Shown piece by piece: positions 1 to 11,524 of a stretch of DNA of 64,000 bases; position 1 is the first letter of the stretch; each line of letters starts with the position of its first letter. The stretch comes from Stropharia rugosoannulata. Its lineage: Eukaryota > Basidiomycota > Agaricomycetes > Agaricales > Strophariaceae. The notes under the pieces are model-generated. The model saw only the letters and a list, made by a program, of their open reading frames with translations, was not told where the DNA came from and made no database searches. The stretch covers positions 992,001 through 1,056,000 of the forward strand of contig JANCIK010000009.1 of NCBI GenBank assembly GCA_028532985.1, read 5' to 3'. The position numbers were made by a program, and so were the translations under genes.

Positions 1-329
1 TGTGTGAATGACAAAGCCTTAAGTGAGGGAAGGTCAGTCCGGTTGCGGTAACCTGAAGGCACAGAGTTCAATATTGGAACTCACGAGGGCACAAGTAGGC
101 TGTCTGTTCCGTCAATTAAAGAGCCTATCGGATGGACAAAATGGTCCTGGCTCGTGGCCAACATCACTTTGCCATCTGACGGTGATATGTTCGTTATCCG
201 ACCGTCTGCGCACTCCACTGTCCAGCGCTGCGCCGCTTTTTCCTTGTCCGCGTAAGGCAAAAAGACGTTGTGCACCATCATAACATTAGAACTGCCTGGT
301 AAGCGTGAGGGGAAGTCATTTCCCGCCAT
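1..329 (-). CDS. Amidohydrolase-family protein, N-terminal part (runs off left edge)
   Basis: Start of a metal-dependent hydrolase of the amidohydrolase superfamily. The first exon (329 down to 85) encodes a beta-sandwich-like start with MVHNVFLPYADKEKAAQRW and an acidic DGRI turn. An intron from 84 to 18 (GTGAGT...AAG) then joins to the last 17 bases, giving PSLCHSH. This is the beginning of the family's HxH metal-binding motif, which fits the position expected after a 70-90 residue N-terminal domain. The rest lies outside the window, so substrate cannot be named. Start choice is unsure: ATG at 329, or one of the later ATGs beginning MMVHNVF. A 105-codon open frame just upstream (659 to 345) could be an additional 5' exon: a 60-base GT...AG intron from 398 to 339 would join it in frame. 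I infer a cytosolic hydrolase because no signal peptide is visible. Confidence 0.7.
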
Positions 330-344
330 AGGCGTTGGCTTCGG

Positions 345-659
345 TTACCAGCTATACGACGTTATCAAGTAGGTTGTTTGGGTCGCCGTGAGGAATACCA
401 TGTAATGACATTCCGCGTGAGACAGAGATAAGTGTCGCAGGGATTGTTCGGCATCTAATTGATCATATGCTTGCCTTGAGTTTGCCATAAGTTCATGCAT
501 GCCTTCAATGCTCATATTTTCATCGCATAGTAGGCTTAATTCATCTTCCAGTATAGATTCGTAGGGGGGAGACAGCCAGCCGGTTATTTCATGGGACATG
601 TTGCGAACTTGACAAGAACTTTCGAGGAACTGGAAGAACCAAGGAAGAACTTGATGCAA
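345..659 (-). other. Open frame of unknown status, possible 5' exon of the amidohydrolase gene
   Basis: A 104-residue open frame that I do not recognise. It is rich in Glu, Ser and Leu (for example YESILEDELSLLCDE) and has no membrane segment. It lies head-to-head with the mitochondrial ribosomal protein gene and directly upstream of the amidohydrolase start. An in-frame join to that gene through an intron at 398-339 is possible on paper. It could equally be untranslated leader or chance open frame. Confidence 0.25.
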
Positions 660-946
660 ATTGTAAGGAAGAGTCGGTTCTTTTCAGTTTATAACTCCAT
701 GAGGTGATTTGGTATAGGAATAAAGTGCAGCTGTGTGGATACCAATTAAAGGTTTGGCGGAGATGTGTTGCATGCTAATATTCAACATGTTGAAGGAGTC
801 CGCGCAAGTTGGATGCTATGTTGCGGGGCACGGTCCGCACGAGAGCGCGCTGTTTGTTCCGGAAGGCAAAACCAATCAACCAAACTTTTCCGGAAGCGAC
901 TGTCGCGCTAAACGGCACGCCTGGTCTGCTAGTACTTGCCTCAAAT

Positions 947-1837
947 ATGTCTGCGCAGGTCGTCCCCACATTCTCGAGGCATTCTCTGACGCGCTTCCAG
1001 CGGGCGCCAAAAATCCATCGCAAGCTCAGGCGGCATCCAAAATCCGGCCTTCCCAGCCCCCATGTCAAAATCGTGACACGCGAATTCGCCCCATGCCGCC
1101 TGGAGGACCACTATAACACGACGCTGCGGGACGACCTCATGTACATGACATACAAGCATGAAGCCGGCGAGCGCGCAGAGCCCCGCCAGATACGCCTCAA
1201 ATTCGATCCGGAGGACCCGTACTCGAAATACCGACACAACCCGCCCGTCGGCGGTTCGCAGTTCTACGAAAAGCCCGCACCCCCGTCTACGGATGACAAT
1301 GTCGTGCGTCTGGAGAAAATTCAACTGCATACGATGGTGAAAGAGGCGGTTGCGAACAAGTCGCAGCTGCTGAGCGCGCTGATGCAGATGAAGGCGCTGA
1401 CTGGGGAGACATTCCAAGGCGGAGGACAACACGCTGTCGAAGGTGTTCAGATTGTCCGAGCGAAGAAGTCGGTCGGTGGTTGGATCCGGCCTGGAATTCC
1501 CGTGGGTGTCAAGGTCGACCTGAAGGGCCAAGCTATGTATGACTTCCTGGGTACATTGGTCGAGTTCGTGCTTCCTCGACTACGTGACTTCTCTGGCGTC
1601 GTACTTCCTCCTCAGTCCTCCTCCGTCAAGACACCAAGCTCTGTGTCTGGTGTTGTCTCTTTTGGTCTCCCTCCTAACGCCCTTGTCTTCTTCCCGCAAA
1701 TTGAAGTCAATGTCGACTCGTATCCTAAACTACACGGAATGCACATTCACTTCGTAACGAATGCTATTGGTATTGGTGCACAAGACAAGGCAAGGGCACT
1801 TGTTTCGGGATTCCAAATTCCTTTCCTTCGTCGCTAG
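947..1837 (+). CDS. MRPL7: Mitochondrial large-subunit ribosomal protein uL5m
   Basis: Intronless gene for the mitochondrial version of ribosomal protein L5, which binds 5S-equivalent and central protuberance rRNA regions of the large subunit and acts in the mitochondrial matrix. The C-terminal half carries the L5 core: GGWIRPGIPVGVKVDLKG, then the LEFVLPRLRDFSGV-like segment (here LVEFVLPRLRDFSGV) and PQIEVNVDSYPKLHGMHIHF near the end. The reading frame is open from an ATG at 809. The ATG at 947 gives 296 residues, close to the yeast Mrpl7 size, and begins with a basic, Ser-rich stretch (MSAQVVPTFSRHSLTRFQR) that looks like a mitochondrial targeting presequence, so I prefer 947. Family assignment is firm; the exact start is an inference. 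Confidence 0.9.
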   Translation: MSAQVVPTFSRHSLTRFQRAPKIHRKLRRHPKSGLPSPHVKIVTREFAPCRLEDHYNTTLRDDLMYMTYKHEAGERAEPRQIRLKFDPEDPYSKYRHNPPVGGSQFYEKPAPPSTDDNVVRLEKIQLHTMVKEAVANKSQLLSALMQMKALTGETFQGGGQHAVEGVQIVRAKKSVGGWIRPGIPVGVKVDLKGQAMYDFLGTLVEFVLPRLRDFSGVVLPPQSSSVKTPSSVSGVVSFGLPPNALVFFPQIEVNVDSYPKLHGMHIHFVTNAIGIGAQDKARALVSGFQIPFLRR

Positions 1838-2580
1838 ATTATTGTGAGCGCTTCATATCATATATCAGCCCTTCTAGAACCCACTAACGATTTCTCGAAG
1901 GCTCTTTTCCCTTATGTCGTTATAATTCTATTACTCACAATTATCTTCTCGTAAGGCCGTGTCATCAACCCGTTACCCACAATTATTACTATTGGAGAAG
2001 ACAACATGGTCACTAAACGGAAGGATGATCATGATCATGGCAATTTATCCTTTCTCAGTTTCTTATTGCGCACATATGGGTTCAGAAGCCCCGATATCGT
2101 GCCTCTGAAAAAGTACTGATTGTTTAATTAAAGTCTGACTGACTTCAGCCTTGGTTTTCTTTTCTCGTGTCCGAGAAAGTTTGCCTGTCAATTTCCCCAC
2201 ATAAAGCACGTCAAACGTATCGTATCAACGTCCTCGGATGCACTAAGTACATATTAAAGTTCTTTCTTATCGTTGGAGTAAAAGGGATACAGATGGATCG
2301 AAAGCTGTCGACAATGAGTGTACGTACTAATGGAAGTAATATGCGGTAGAGGTGAGTAGCAGAATAAGAAATAAACAGCAGCGAAGAACACCATCCAGAA
2401 CAGATGTATAGAATGCAACAATGCTAATTGCTGGGAGGTATAAAGAAACTCAAGAAACAACGATACAAACACAAAGTAATAATATAAGAGAGGGTCTTTG
2501 TTTGAGAACGGAAACAGAAAGAATAAAAAATTGAAGGGATTGGGTAAACCCAAGGCAGGCCTTAATACAGAGCTTTGCGC
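1838..2580. other. Convergent intergenic region (3' ends of uL5m and SepH genes)
   Basis: AT-rich DNA between two converging genes. It should hold the 3' UTRs and poly(A) sites of both. No coding signal or repeat was recognised. Confidence 0.6.
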
Positions 2581-5500
2581 TCACCGCCTTGAAGAATTAC
2601 TACTTCCATTCCCATTGATGCTTTGCCACATTATATCATCCACGCGTTGCCGAGTACTGGCTGAAGCCGGCCTAGACGACAACGGTGGCCGCATCTTAGA
2701 ACCATTGCCCGTAAACACGTCTCTTGTATTGATGCGCGTCAAGGGGCTCTCTCCATGCGGCTTGCCCTGCGTATTATTGATATTAACGCTCCCTAGCGGT
2801 GTCGAGCTCGTCTCGGACGCCGCCCGACGAAGCCTCCTGGGCGTAATCGCTGAGCCGCTCTTCTGCTTGATATGCGTCGGAGAAAAGAGGGAGTCAATCG
2901 GTGTCGGGGGCAGCACCTTGCTCCTCACCCCACTCGAGGCGGGCTTCAGCACAGGTCGGAGGGTGGGCACAATTTCTCTCGCCAGCTCGCGGACGAGGAC
3001 GGCGCCGTCGGCGCGACTAAGTTTCTCTACGACACCTAGCAGGCCGTATCTTTCAACAAGCATCGTGCGATTAGGGTGCACGTCACATACGCTCCGGAGG
3101 ATGCGCAGCAGGTTCAACCGGACAACGGCCTTGTTATGGTGCCCCAGCCGGTCGACGATGCGCTTGAAAAAGGCTGACGACTTTGTGACCGCGATTGTAA
3201 TGGGTGTTGATAGCCTGATGATTTTCAGGAAGGGGTCGAGGAGATTTTCGAAGGAGTTGGCTTTTGAGGTGACGAAGCATTTGAGCAGAAGATCGATTGA
3301 TTCTTGATTTAACAGCGCATCTTCGACGCGCGCAGTCTCGTCTTGGAGCCATGAGTGGAGAGCCTCGAGGGCGCTCACTTGGAAGTATGGATCAGCAAGG
3401 AGTCTAGCATACATCGGAATCCCGTCATGCTGCCACAGTAGATTTCGACAACTTTTTCCAGCACCAGCTAGATCGCAGAGAATGGGCAAAGCGAACTGTT
3501 TGAGGGGAGAACTTGTCTCAATGACACGTTTCAAGCAAGGAATAATGCCTGCTTGAGCTGCTTCTTCTTGTCGCGACTTATTGAGGCGACAGAGGTTGTA
3601 ACAAGTTTGGAAGACGTGATTAGATATCTCCTGAAATAGCTGTTATTCTTTGTAGACCAGAAGTGAATATGCTTATACGCACGGTGCTATGTGGTCCCGA
3701 CGATTGTTCCTCCAGTATCCGAATAAGAATTTCCAAAGCATTGGCATTTTGTAGGACCTCGAGTAGTGTGGCATTCATTGAGAGGTGTTTGACAGCCTTC
3801 AGCATTTGTACAAGACATTCTGGTTCGAGCAGTTCACATGCCCTGAGCAGACCTAAGGAGAAAAACGTCAGTGAGATTCTGAATACCTTTGTTTGAAATT
3901 AAAATATCTTACGTCGCACAACCTTCCTAGTACCCAAAGCATTACGCACATGGATGTCAGACTGGGAAACCTGTGAGAACACAAGGAGAATTTGGATGAC
4001 TTTCATCTTTGTTTCCATCGTTGGCGTGTCGCGGATGGCCATGACGTTGAGCAATGCTGCAGAGAGGGGATCTAGAAGACCCTCGCGGATGAACATACGA
4101 CAGAAATCATTCTTGGTCGTAGGGCTTTGCAGTTCAAAAACACTGCCGATTCCGTTTAGGGCATGTTCGACAAGCTCCCTCTGTTCGCTGTAGTCTTCGT
4201 CAAGAAGGTCTACTAGCACCTTCAGTCCTCGACATCTATGACAAGAGACTGAGCATAGGAAGAATTAGCTATTCAAAGCACTTACGAGATAAACATTTGA
4301 AGTGTGAGCACAGATGTATGGCAGAGAAGTCTTATGAAGTTAGATGCTTCCAGACGACATTCGGCGGGGTATTTCTTCGAGGTGAATTCCATCATAACAG
4401 GAATACCCCTGCAAAGTATGATATGAGATAACAAACTATTTCAATGGAGTAAACCGTACCCAATCAAACAGAAGCTTTCGAGGAAGCCGATGTCTTCCGT
4501 CACTAGCTGTCTAGGGATGAGTGCATGCACCTTCGGGTAATGAAGAATATTCGCGTACCAAGTTAATAATTTGCAGTAATTTCATAATAACATCTCTAGA
4601 ACAGCGACCCTCGAGGACTTCCAAAATAGCCAGCATACCATGTGAAGATACCATTTGAATTTGCATCTCCGGCGTCTCCTCCAAGATATTGAGCTGAAAA
4701 TATAAGACGATTGGAATAACTTTATACTTCGATTTTGTATAGAAACGCACTAGTTGGTCGCAAGCATCGCGTAGCTGGAAGTCAGGTGCTGATGGTGAGA
4801 GCTCGTCTATAAGTTGGTTCACAGTGTTGGTGAGCCGAGCGTGCTTGTCACGCTGGAGATTTGCTTCCAGATCGTCTTCGGAAAACCCTTCATCAATCTG
4901 AGAATTGTATTAGCCTTGTATCTAGGAAGTACGTCGGGCAGAGGACACACCTCTGCAAAAGGGTCTTCTTCATTCCAATCATCGCCGAGCTAGAGCGCAC
5001 CGCATATTTAGTATACATACAGCCTTCCAATGTGTAGACACCTACCCAAGACTTATCCGATAATCGTGTGTTCAGTTGCAATGTCTGCAGCGGCTGTTCT
5101 ATCGCTATATGAAATATGTTTAGTACACGAGAGTCACGCAACGCAAGATGACAGAGGAACGTACATGTTGACGTGACCTTGCCAAACACATCCTCGTAAT
5201 CTTCGTCGTCGTCCTCCGCGTACTTTCCGAACTCAGCCTGGCTCTGCGCTTTCTTTGCTTCATTCCGGCCAAATGATCCCGACCCACTACCTGGTGCACT
5301 GGAAAGAGAGCCAGCCTTGGCCTGCTGCGAGTCGAGAGGGCTTATCAGCGGCCGCGAAGACTTGCGCGTGAGGCCAGGTAGCGGGGCGGACATTGGGGCT
5401 GGCCCAGCAGCGGCAGCGAGACCAATAGTCTTAATGTCGTCAGGATGAAAGAGGCCACGCCTCATTGAGTTCTTCATCTGAAGTTTAGGATTTAAAAAAG

Positions 5501-7518
5501 TTTGAGGAAGAACACTTGAAAGTGCACGTACCCTGAAGTCTGCGACTTTTTCCTGAAGTAGAGCTTCGTCTTCGTCTGTTGCCATCAAATCCGAATAGTC
5601 TTCGACGATAGGTTGAATTTCTTGGGACGGCGGCTGCGCAAGGGGAACAGTGTTATGCGCCGGGCTGCGGGTGGGGCGAATTGTCTGTGCATTGTCTTCC
5701 ATCTCGTTGCGGTCCTCTTCCGAAGGGGCTCTCTCCAAAGCTGATTCCCAAAAGAAATTAATTGCTTGTGTCACGGCAAAGATGGATTCTATCACGCGTA
5801 CCTTGCAACTTGGTAAAGGAGATCCCCTCTTCGAAGTCGTCATCCCAGTTATCTGTCTGTTCTTCGGGCACCTGTAGCGCCAGTGACAGAGGCTGAACCT
5901 TCTCGACGAGGTTGATGCCAATCTTGCCGCTGGGCGTTGCAACGGACTTCCAGGCGGGCGGGTTGGCCGTCAGAGAAGGCAAAGAAGTTGATTGATGGAG
6001 CTCTGAGGAACGTTGCTGCGTCGGCGAGCCAGGGCGAGCATTTCGCGAAGGGTGCTTGGATGGTTTCGAGGGGGCTGCGGGACATAAATTGATTATTGAT
6101 TATCGTCGATCAAAATTAAGCTGCGGCCAACTTACATTTCAGCGCCTCATTCCACTCTTGCACTTTCAGCACTGCTTCGTCGTAATTGTAATTGGAATGT
6201 CGTTTCTCCCCGTTCCCTTCTGCGCCAGAATGCCGTTCACCCACGCTTTCTCGCGCAGCACCCTTACCAGCATCTGCCATCTGCCTACGGGCAGACACCA
6301 TCCAGGGGTGCTTGAGAAGTTTCTTTCCAGAGATACGTAGGTTGCAATCCTTTTGGAAGCAATGGTACAAGAAATCTTTTACGATCGGGGAAGCGCCTTC
6401 TGGGATAGGCGGGCAGTCGTCTTGGACAATTCGAAAGAGAGCAGGCATTGGATCCAGGGTATGATACGGTGGATGCCCTTCCAAAAGCTCAATCACAACG
6501 CAGCCCACACTCCTATAATATGGTTTGATGATAGACTTGGTGGTGGAAAAGGTCGTGATACTCACCATATATCCGACGCTGTTGTCGCCCCGGATTGTTC
6601 AATGACTTCCGGGGCCACTGTTAGAGAAGTTTAGTATAAGTCAACTGTTGAAAGAGAATGGAACGCACTCCAGTATGGACTCCCCACAACAGCACCATCC
6701 TGCACACCGCCAGTTTTCGCGGCCACGCCAAAATCTGCCAATTTTACGGTCCCATCTTTATTGGTGAGGATGTTTGCGCCTTTGATGTCGCGGTGGATGA
6801 CACCCTGGTCATGCAGATACACGAGCCCCTCTAGAACCTGCGAGATGTAGACTGCAACAAGATTCTCAGGGAACTTGCCGAATCGCTTCGAGATGTTGTG
6901 CAAGGAGCCGTTTTCGCAGAACCTAAACAAGTGGTCTTATGCTCTGAGCCGCTGAGCAATGCAAAGAAGCACTGACTCGAGTATGATGTATAGGAACTCG
7001 CGTGTTTTGACGAAGCCCTTGTATTTCACGATGTTGGGATGCTGGACAAAAGCATGAGGTCGGGACCAGGGCGCGTACAGACGCGATACTCACATTCAAG
7101 TTCTTAAGTAGATCGATTTCTGACTGTTGAATGAGGTCATGAAGGGGGTATTCGGCAAATGATCGTATGGAGAAGTATGTTGTGGCATGCCACTTACCAT
7201 GATCTCTGGAAGCTCGCCCTTTGGAATATTGCTCAATTGGATTTCCTTCACTGCAACAGTTTCCCCGGTCGCCCAGTTGAGGGCCCCTGCAGCAGAGGTC
7301 AGTATGTGTATGCATTGTATAGGGGATTCGTTCGTACGATAGACCTGGCCGAAGGCTCCTTTCCCAAGCGAATCGCCCAATTGCTACATCGCAGTCGCGC
7401 ATATGTTAGTTGCTAAAGCGTGTAAAATAAGCTTGGATGGTTTGCATACATAGTCATTGAGCGACTTGGAGCTTCCTGGCTTGGCCGCCGAGGCAGAGCT
7501 CGGTCGTGAGGATGACAT
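2581..7518 (-). CDS. sepH: Septation initiation network protein kinase, SepH/Cdc7(SIN)/Cdc15 type
   Basis: Multi-exon gene for the Ser/Thr kinase that relays the septation/mitotic-exit signal from the spindle pole body (A. nidulans SepH, S. pombe Cdc7, S. cerevisiae Cdc15). The start at 7518 gives a short Ser-rich leader, then [19 protein letters not shown] (Gly-rich loop, split by introns at 7449-7384 and 7337-7287). Next come TVAVKEIQL (ATP lysine), [12 protein letters not shown] (catalytic loop, near 6790), LADFG and VVGSPYW. The kinase domain ends with KKLLKHPWM near 6300. The long remainder, down to the TGA at 2581, is a helical, armadillo-like region (for example [19 protein letters not shown]), as in SepH and Cdc7, with acidic and Ser/Pro-rich linkers between. 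The tail is Ser-rich. At least a dozen introns are visible, so exact exon ends in the C-terminal half are not all resolved. Do not confuse it with the replication kinase Cdc7 of budding yeast. Confidence 0.92.
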
Positions 7519-9732
7519 GGTCACTTTGCGTTTCGTCGTGCGCCGAGAGGTTGTGTTTGTTCGTGGGTGATGCGAATTTGCGTAGACGGCGTCGGAGAGT
7601 AGAGGAAGATGAGGGTAAGAAAAGAGAGGGAAACGCGCTTTAGTCGCGTCCTGCGCTGACCGGGAAAGAGTACATATAGGTGTGTGCCGTCAAATGAAGC
7701 CGCGGGACCGATTGTGGCAGGTTTGGCAAGACCACTACGCCGTCTTTGGCTCTCTCACGCACCACTATTCCTCCATTACGCGAGTCATATGTCCCAGAAG
7801 CTTCCCTTCGACCCAGCACAGCAGCTATTTCAGCGCACCCGTCCCCAGTCCAGCCACATGCCACTTCGCCGTGGTGGCTGTCCAGGATATAACAATTGCG
7901 CGACACGCCAAACATGGAATCCCCGCAACCCCTCAGTCAATGCACCATCCCGAGAAGGTGACGTCAAGTGCGGGATGGACTCTATAATACGACTGTCCAA
8001 TGGACATCTGGACTCCCTCGGGCAGTTGATTTCACGGAACTGCTATCCACGCAGCCTGAGCGTCATTGACCTTCGCCCGACTGGCAGCTGCCGTACACTC
8101 CAAACATCTTCATAGCTGCACCGAGGAGAACATGGCTTTACGTGCTCTTATTCCATATTACGCATGAAGACGGTGTTAACGCAGTCTATGCTCATGTTAC
8201 AGACGCGGATCATGACCAATAAGGACTGTCTACCGCATTTCTCGCCACGGCTTGGAAAGGGCTGCGCACTGGCAGTGCTTTTCGGCCACCGAATCAAGAA
8301 TCCTGCCCCAGCCTATACTAACTTCAGTCTTGCAGAGTCAACCCAATGCAAAGCTCCTGTGACAGACAAAATTCGCCTACTGTCTACACATTAACCTTGC
8401 AATGAAGAAAAGGATGAAATGTATGCATAGCTTTAAGGTCTAAATGCCCAACTGAAAACTAGCAGAGACCCTTTATAGTATCTTCTCTGACCCTGCATCG
8501 AGGAAGTATTAACCATGATTAGTTCTTGAGGACTTAGCATCCAACAGATCTGCCTCGGATTTGCCGGTGCCTTCAAATCCGGACGTCTCTAGTATATCCA
8601 CTATCCGGCCTCTACAATCCTTTGTGCTATCATTTAGTAGCTACATATATCTTTCTGTCCTCTGTTCTCCGATTACGGATAGCGGACCGTAACATAGAGA
8701 GTATTAAACTAAGAAAACAAAATGATTAATGAGTATTGACTCCATGCTACATCTCCTGAGCCCTCTAATCTAAGGGTCTACCGTCTGCTGCTGCTGCGTA
8801 CGGGTGTCAAATGCCGCTTTCGTGTGAGATATTAGATTGATTTGCTCAAAATACTAAAAATCAAGAGACCTGAAGTAACGGTAACAAGATAACATTCTGT
8901 CCAGTTCCTACTCTATTCCGTTATGTATCAAAGCAACGAGACCAACTGAAGATACTCGTGATTCAGTTAACGATCACTTCTTTCAGACTACATTTTTGAT
9001 AAGCTTTAGGTAGAGTAACCGCGCGCGCTCCATTGATAGACTACAGAAGAAGGAAGGACTTCATACAGCCTTAATATTTAATCATTGTGTCACAGTGGAG
9101 CTCACCGATCCTCGCAGACTTGAATTGTACAAACGCCTATCCACTCGCCTGCATGGAGCTCCTTTCCACACCAGAGTTCCTATTCCCATCTCTTATTGTT
9201 CCAGCCCCATTTTCCTTCAATTTCAACCCTTCCTTACAAACCAACACCGATCGAACAGATTTGGTACACACATGACCAGATGGGGAAAGTAGTAGTCGCG
9301 ACTCCCCGACGCCTATGACATCATCTCGGCGGGGGGCCATGTAAAGTGACCTAAACTATATCTCCATTCTAGTCGTATGGAGAGTCAAAGCCTGTTTATA
9401 CGGGAGAGCACGAGTAGAGCTCTTCGCGACGATGTTCATTCATATGACATAAAAGACGTGGATCAACTCCGCATCGGAAAGCTTTGATATTCATATAAGA
9501 TATTGAATACATAAGACGTCCGAATTCCAAATGCACAAGAAAAAATATAATCTGCTCTATTATATAGCAATAAAACCAAGCTAATAGTGACCTAGGACCC
9601 ACGAAGGAGGTGGCAGCCTCAGCATTTGGGCGCAATCCTCGATCGTACTAAAAGATTTACATATCCAGAGATAACAACATAAGGGAGGGCGTCAAGAAGA
9701 GGATAGAGATTGGTAAACAAGACTTATACAAA
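7519..9732. other. Long gene-poor region upstream of SepH and downstream of the syntaxin gene
   Basis: About 2.2 kb with no recognisable gene. The left part (7519-8120) is GC-richer, and open frames up to 143 codons occur there on both strands at once; their composition is unlike a conserved protein. A perfect CRE-like TGACGTCA lies at 7959-7966. The right part (8400-9700) is AT-rich. No repeats with clear ends were seen. Confidence 0.5.
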
Positions 9733-10878
9733 CTAAATCTCCTGTAGAGGCGGTATGGTGGGAAGGTATAATCATGAAAGAACCTTGATTACCTAGTATC
9801 AATAACAGGCAATATTCAAGTAAAAACGGGCTACTCACAGCTAAGAGTACAATGGCAACGACAACTGCAAGTATAAGCATGAGACAAGCTGCCCGCTTGC
9901 CTGCTTTCCGCTGATAATCAGCAGCAGTGGTCAGCTCTTGCGAGGCAGACGCGGTATCCACAGCGACGGATGAAATATTGAGCTCAATATTATCTGCCAG
10001 AGAACTGAATCAACCATCACACTACAAAAAATGTTGCGACATACCTATCATACTCCCTTGTTGGTTTACCAACGTGCCCAGGTCGTGGAATATCTCGGAC
10101 AGTTCATGAATACCTGTCTCAATCTCTCGAATTTCGGCCTCCCGCTCCTGGATCAAGGATTCCTGATAGGCCAGTTCATGTGGAGAAAGCTGAGCCTGAA
10201 GTATTTGGGCTTGTCTCTGTTCTTGTGGTGTCGGCTCCGGTTCATCAGGATTTCTAAGAGACCAATAATTAGTCGCATAAATAGAAACGAGTATGTCAGA
10301 CAGCGCAAATGACGCACGGCGGATGGTGGTGGTCGTCATCGACAGCCAGCTTAACTCCAGCTACGACTGTCCGCTGCCGCTCTGCGCTGACCTGCTGCGC
10401 CCGCTGAAAGGCGACCAGCGACATTTGCAGATCGTGCGAGGTCTTCTGGAGTGCTGTCTTTTGATGCGGCTAGGATGGCTATAAGAAACTCGTTTCGTCA
10501 ACACAACTTTTCTATCGCCTTACCAGAGACGCCTGTATCTCCGAGAGCTTCTTCAAGTCCTCCGATCCTCTCTTCGCCATTGCGCGGGTCGTCTCCGTTA
10601 GATCATGCCTATTGTTGTGCGGGTGCGGGGTTAGCTGCGGAAACGCAGTAGTAGGGATGAGGTGCATACAGAGATTTGCGCAACGAAGCCGAGTCCTTCC
10701 CAGTACCCAGTTGGTCAACAAGCTTCAGGATGCCCTGCACGTTGGCGTTCATCTTGAAGACCTGCAGGGATAGGGACGACTGTAGACTTTGAAACGCATT
10801 GTCTTCTTTCGACTGTGGGCCGGACGACGAGGGCGACCGGACGGGGCCCCGCCCAGCTTCTACGTCTTGAAAACTCAT
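9733..10878 (-). CDS. PEP12: Endosomal/prevacuolar t-SNARE, Pep12/syntaxin-7 type
   Basis: Qa-SNARE that drives membrane fusion at the late endosome/prevacuole. The start at 10878 reads MSFQDVEAGRGP. An N-terminal Habc-like helical region follows (FQSLQSSLSLQVFKMNANVQ and TRAMAKRGSEDLKKL). After a Pro/Glu linker comes the SNARE motif, about IQEREAEIREIETGIHELSE, then IFHDLGTLVNQQGSMIDNIE with the central Gln. A C-terminal membrane anchor follows (CLMLILAVVVAIVLLA). Five or more short introns split it. The last intron starts at the GTGAGT after the anchor and has two possible acceptors: one ends the protein two residues later (stop at 9733), the other six residues later (stop at 9772). Membership in the Pep12/syntaxin-7 group is judged from the SNARE motif; another Qa-SNARE is possible but less likely. 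Confidence 0.88.
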
Positions 10879-11524
10879 TCCTGGTGACAAGTATGCGAGT
10901 TAAGTTCAAATAGGGAATATGGGATGTGGCACAAAGTAGACGTTGACGGCAACGGCATTTCCTCCAACTCCAGGCCGCAAGGCTCAGCACGTGAGATTAC
11001 GCTCATTATTTCCGTTTTTAGAATCTCGGCGGGGGTTGAACACGCTCGATCAACGCTTGCCCAACGCTCAACATTGCCGTCACCAAGCTTGCACCAAGCC
11101 CTCGTATACTAGTACGGTGGATAGACTAGCGTCAGGCTCTCCAATGAGTTAGCCGCACTCAAACTCGTCATACCATTATACCGAAAGAATATGCTTTTGA
11201 AGGGCGTTTGCAGCTGCTACTATTTAAAAGTCTCCGGCATTTCCCCACTCCACTGTAAGCAAGGACGTTCACGGGCTACTTGGGCAGGCTGCATAAAAGA
11301 GAGGCAAGGAGCTCGAAATTCCTCAGCTCATACGTAACGAGTGACATACACGGTCCGACAACGGACAATGCGTCCGCCGTGAACACTCTTTCTCAAGACA
11401 TGTCCATACAAGCGGCCCGCATTTTCTAAGAGGACCATCATGTGTTCCGTGAAGAGGTGGCGAAGGTCCACAAAATCCGCGATATAAAATATGGGATCCT
11501 GCTGCGGCCGTCAACTTGGTCAAA
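10879..11524. other. Divergent promoter region between the syntaxin and pectinesterase genes
   Basis: Shared upstream region of two divergent genes. It has a TATA-like element near the pectinesterase start, listed separately. No other feature was recognised. Confidence 0.6.
11483..11490 (+). promoter_or_regulatory. TATA-like element of the pectinesterase gene
   Basis: TATAAAAT sits 35-42 bases upstream of the pectinesterase ATG at 11525, so a very short 5' UTR is implied. A second AT-rich candidate (TATTTAAAAG, near 11220) lies further upstream. Confidence 0.45.

Noticed and set aside
7684..8115. 143-codon open frame on the + strand
   Set aside because: Overlapping frames are open on both strands in a GC-richer stretch; composition is not protein-like, and there are no flanking exons or recognisable motifs.
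9087..9340. Overlapping 60-67 codon frames near 9.1-9.3 kb
   Set aside because: Three frames are open at once in AT-rich DNA, with no conserved sequence.
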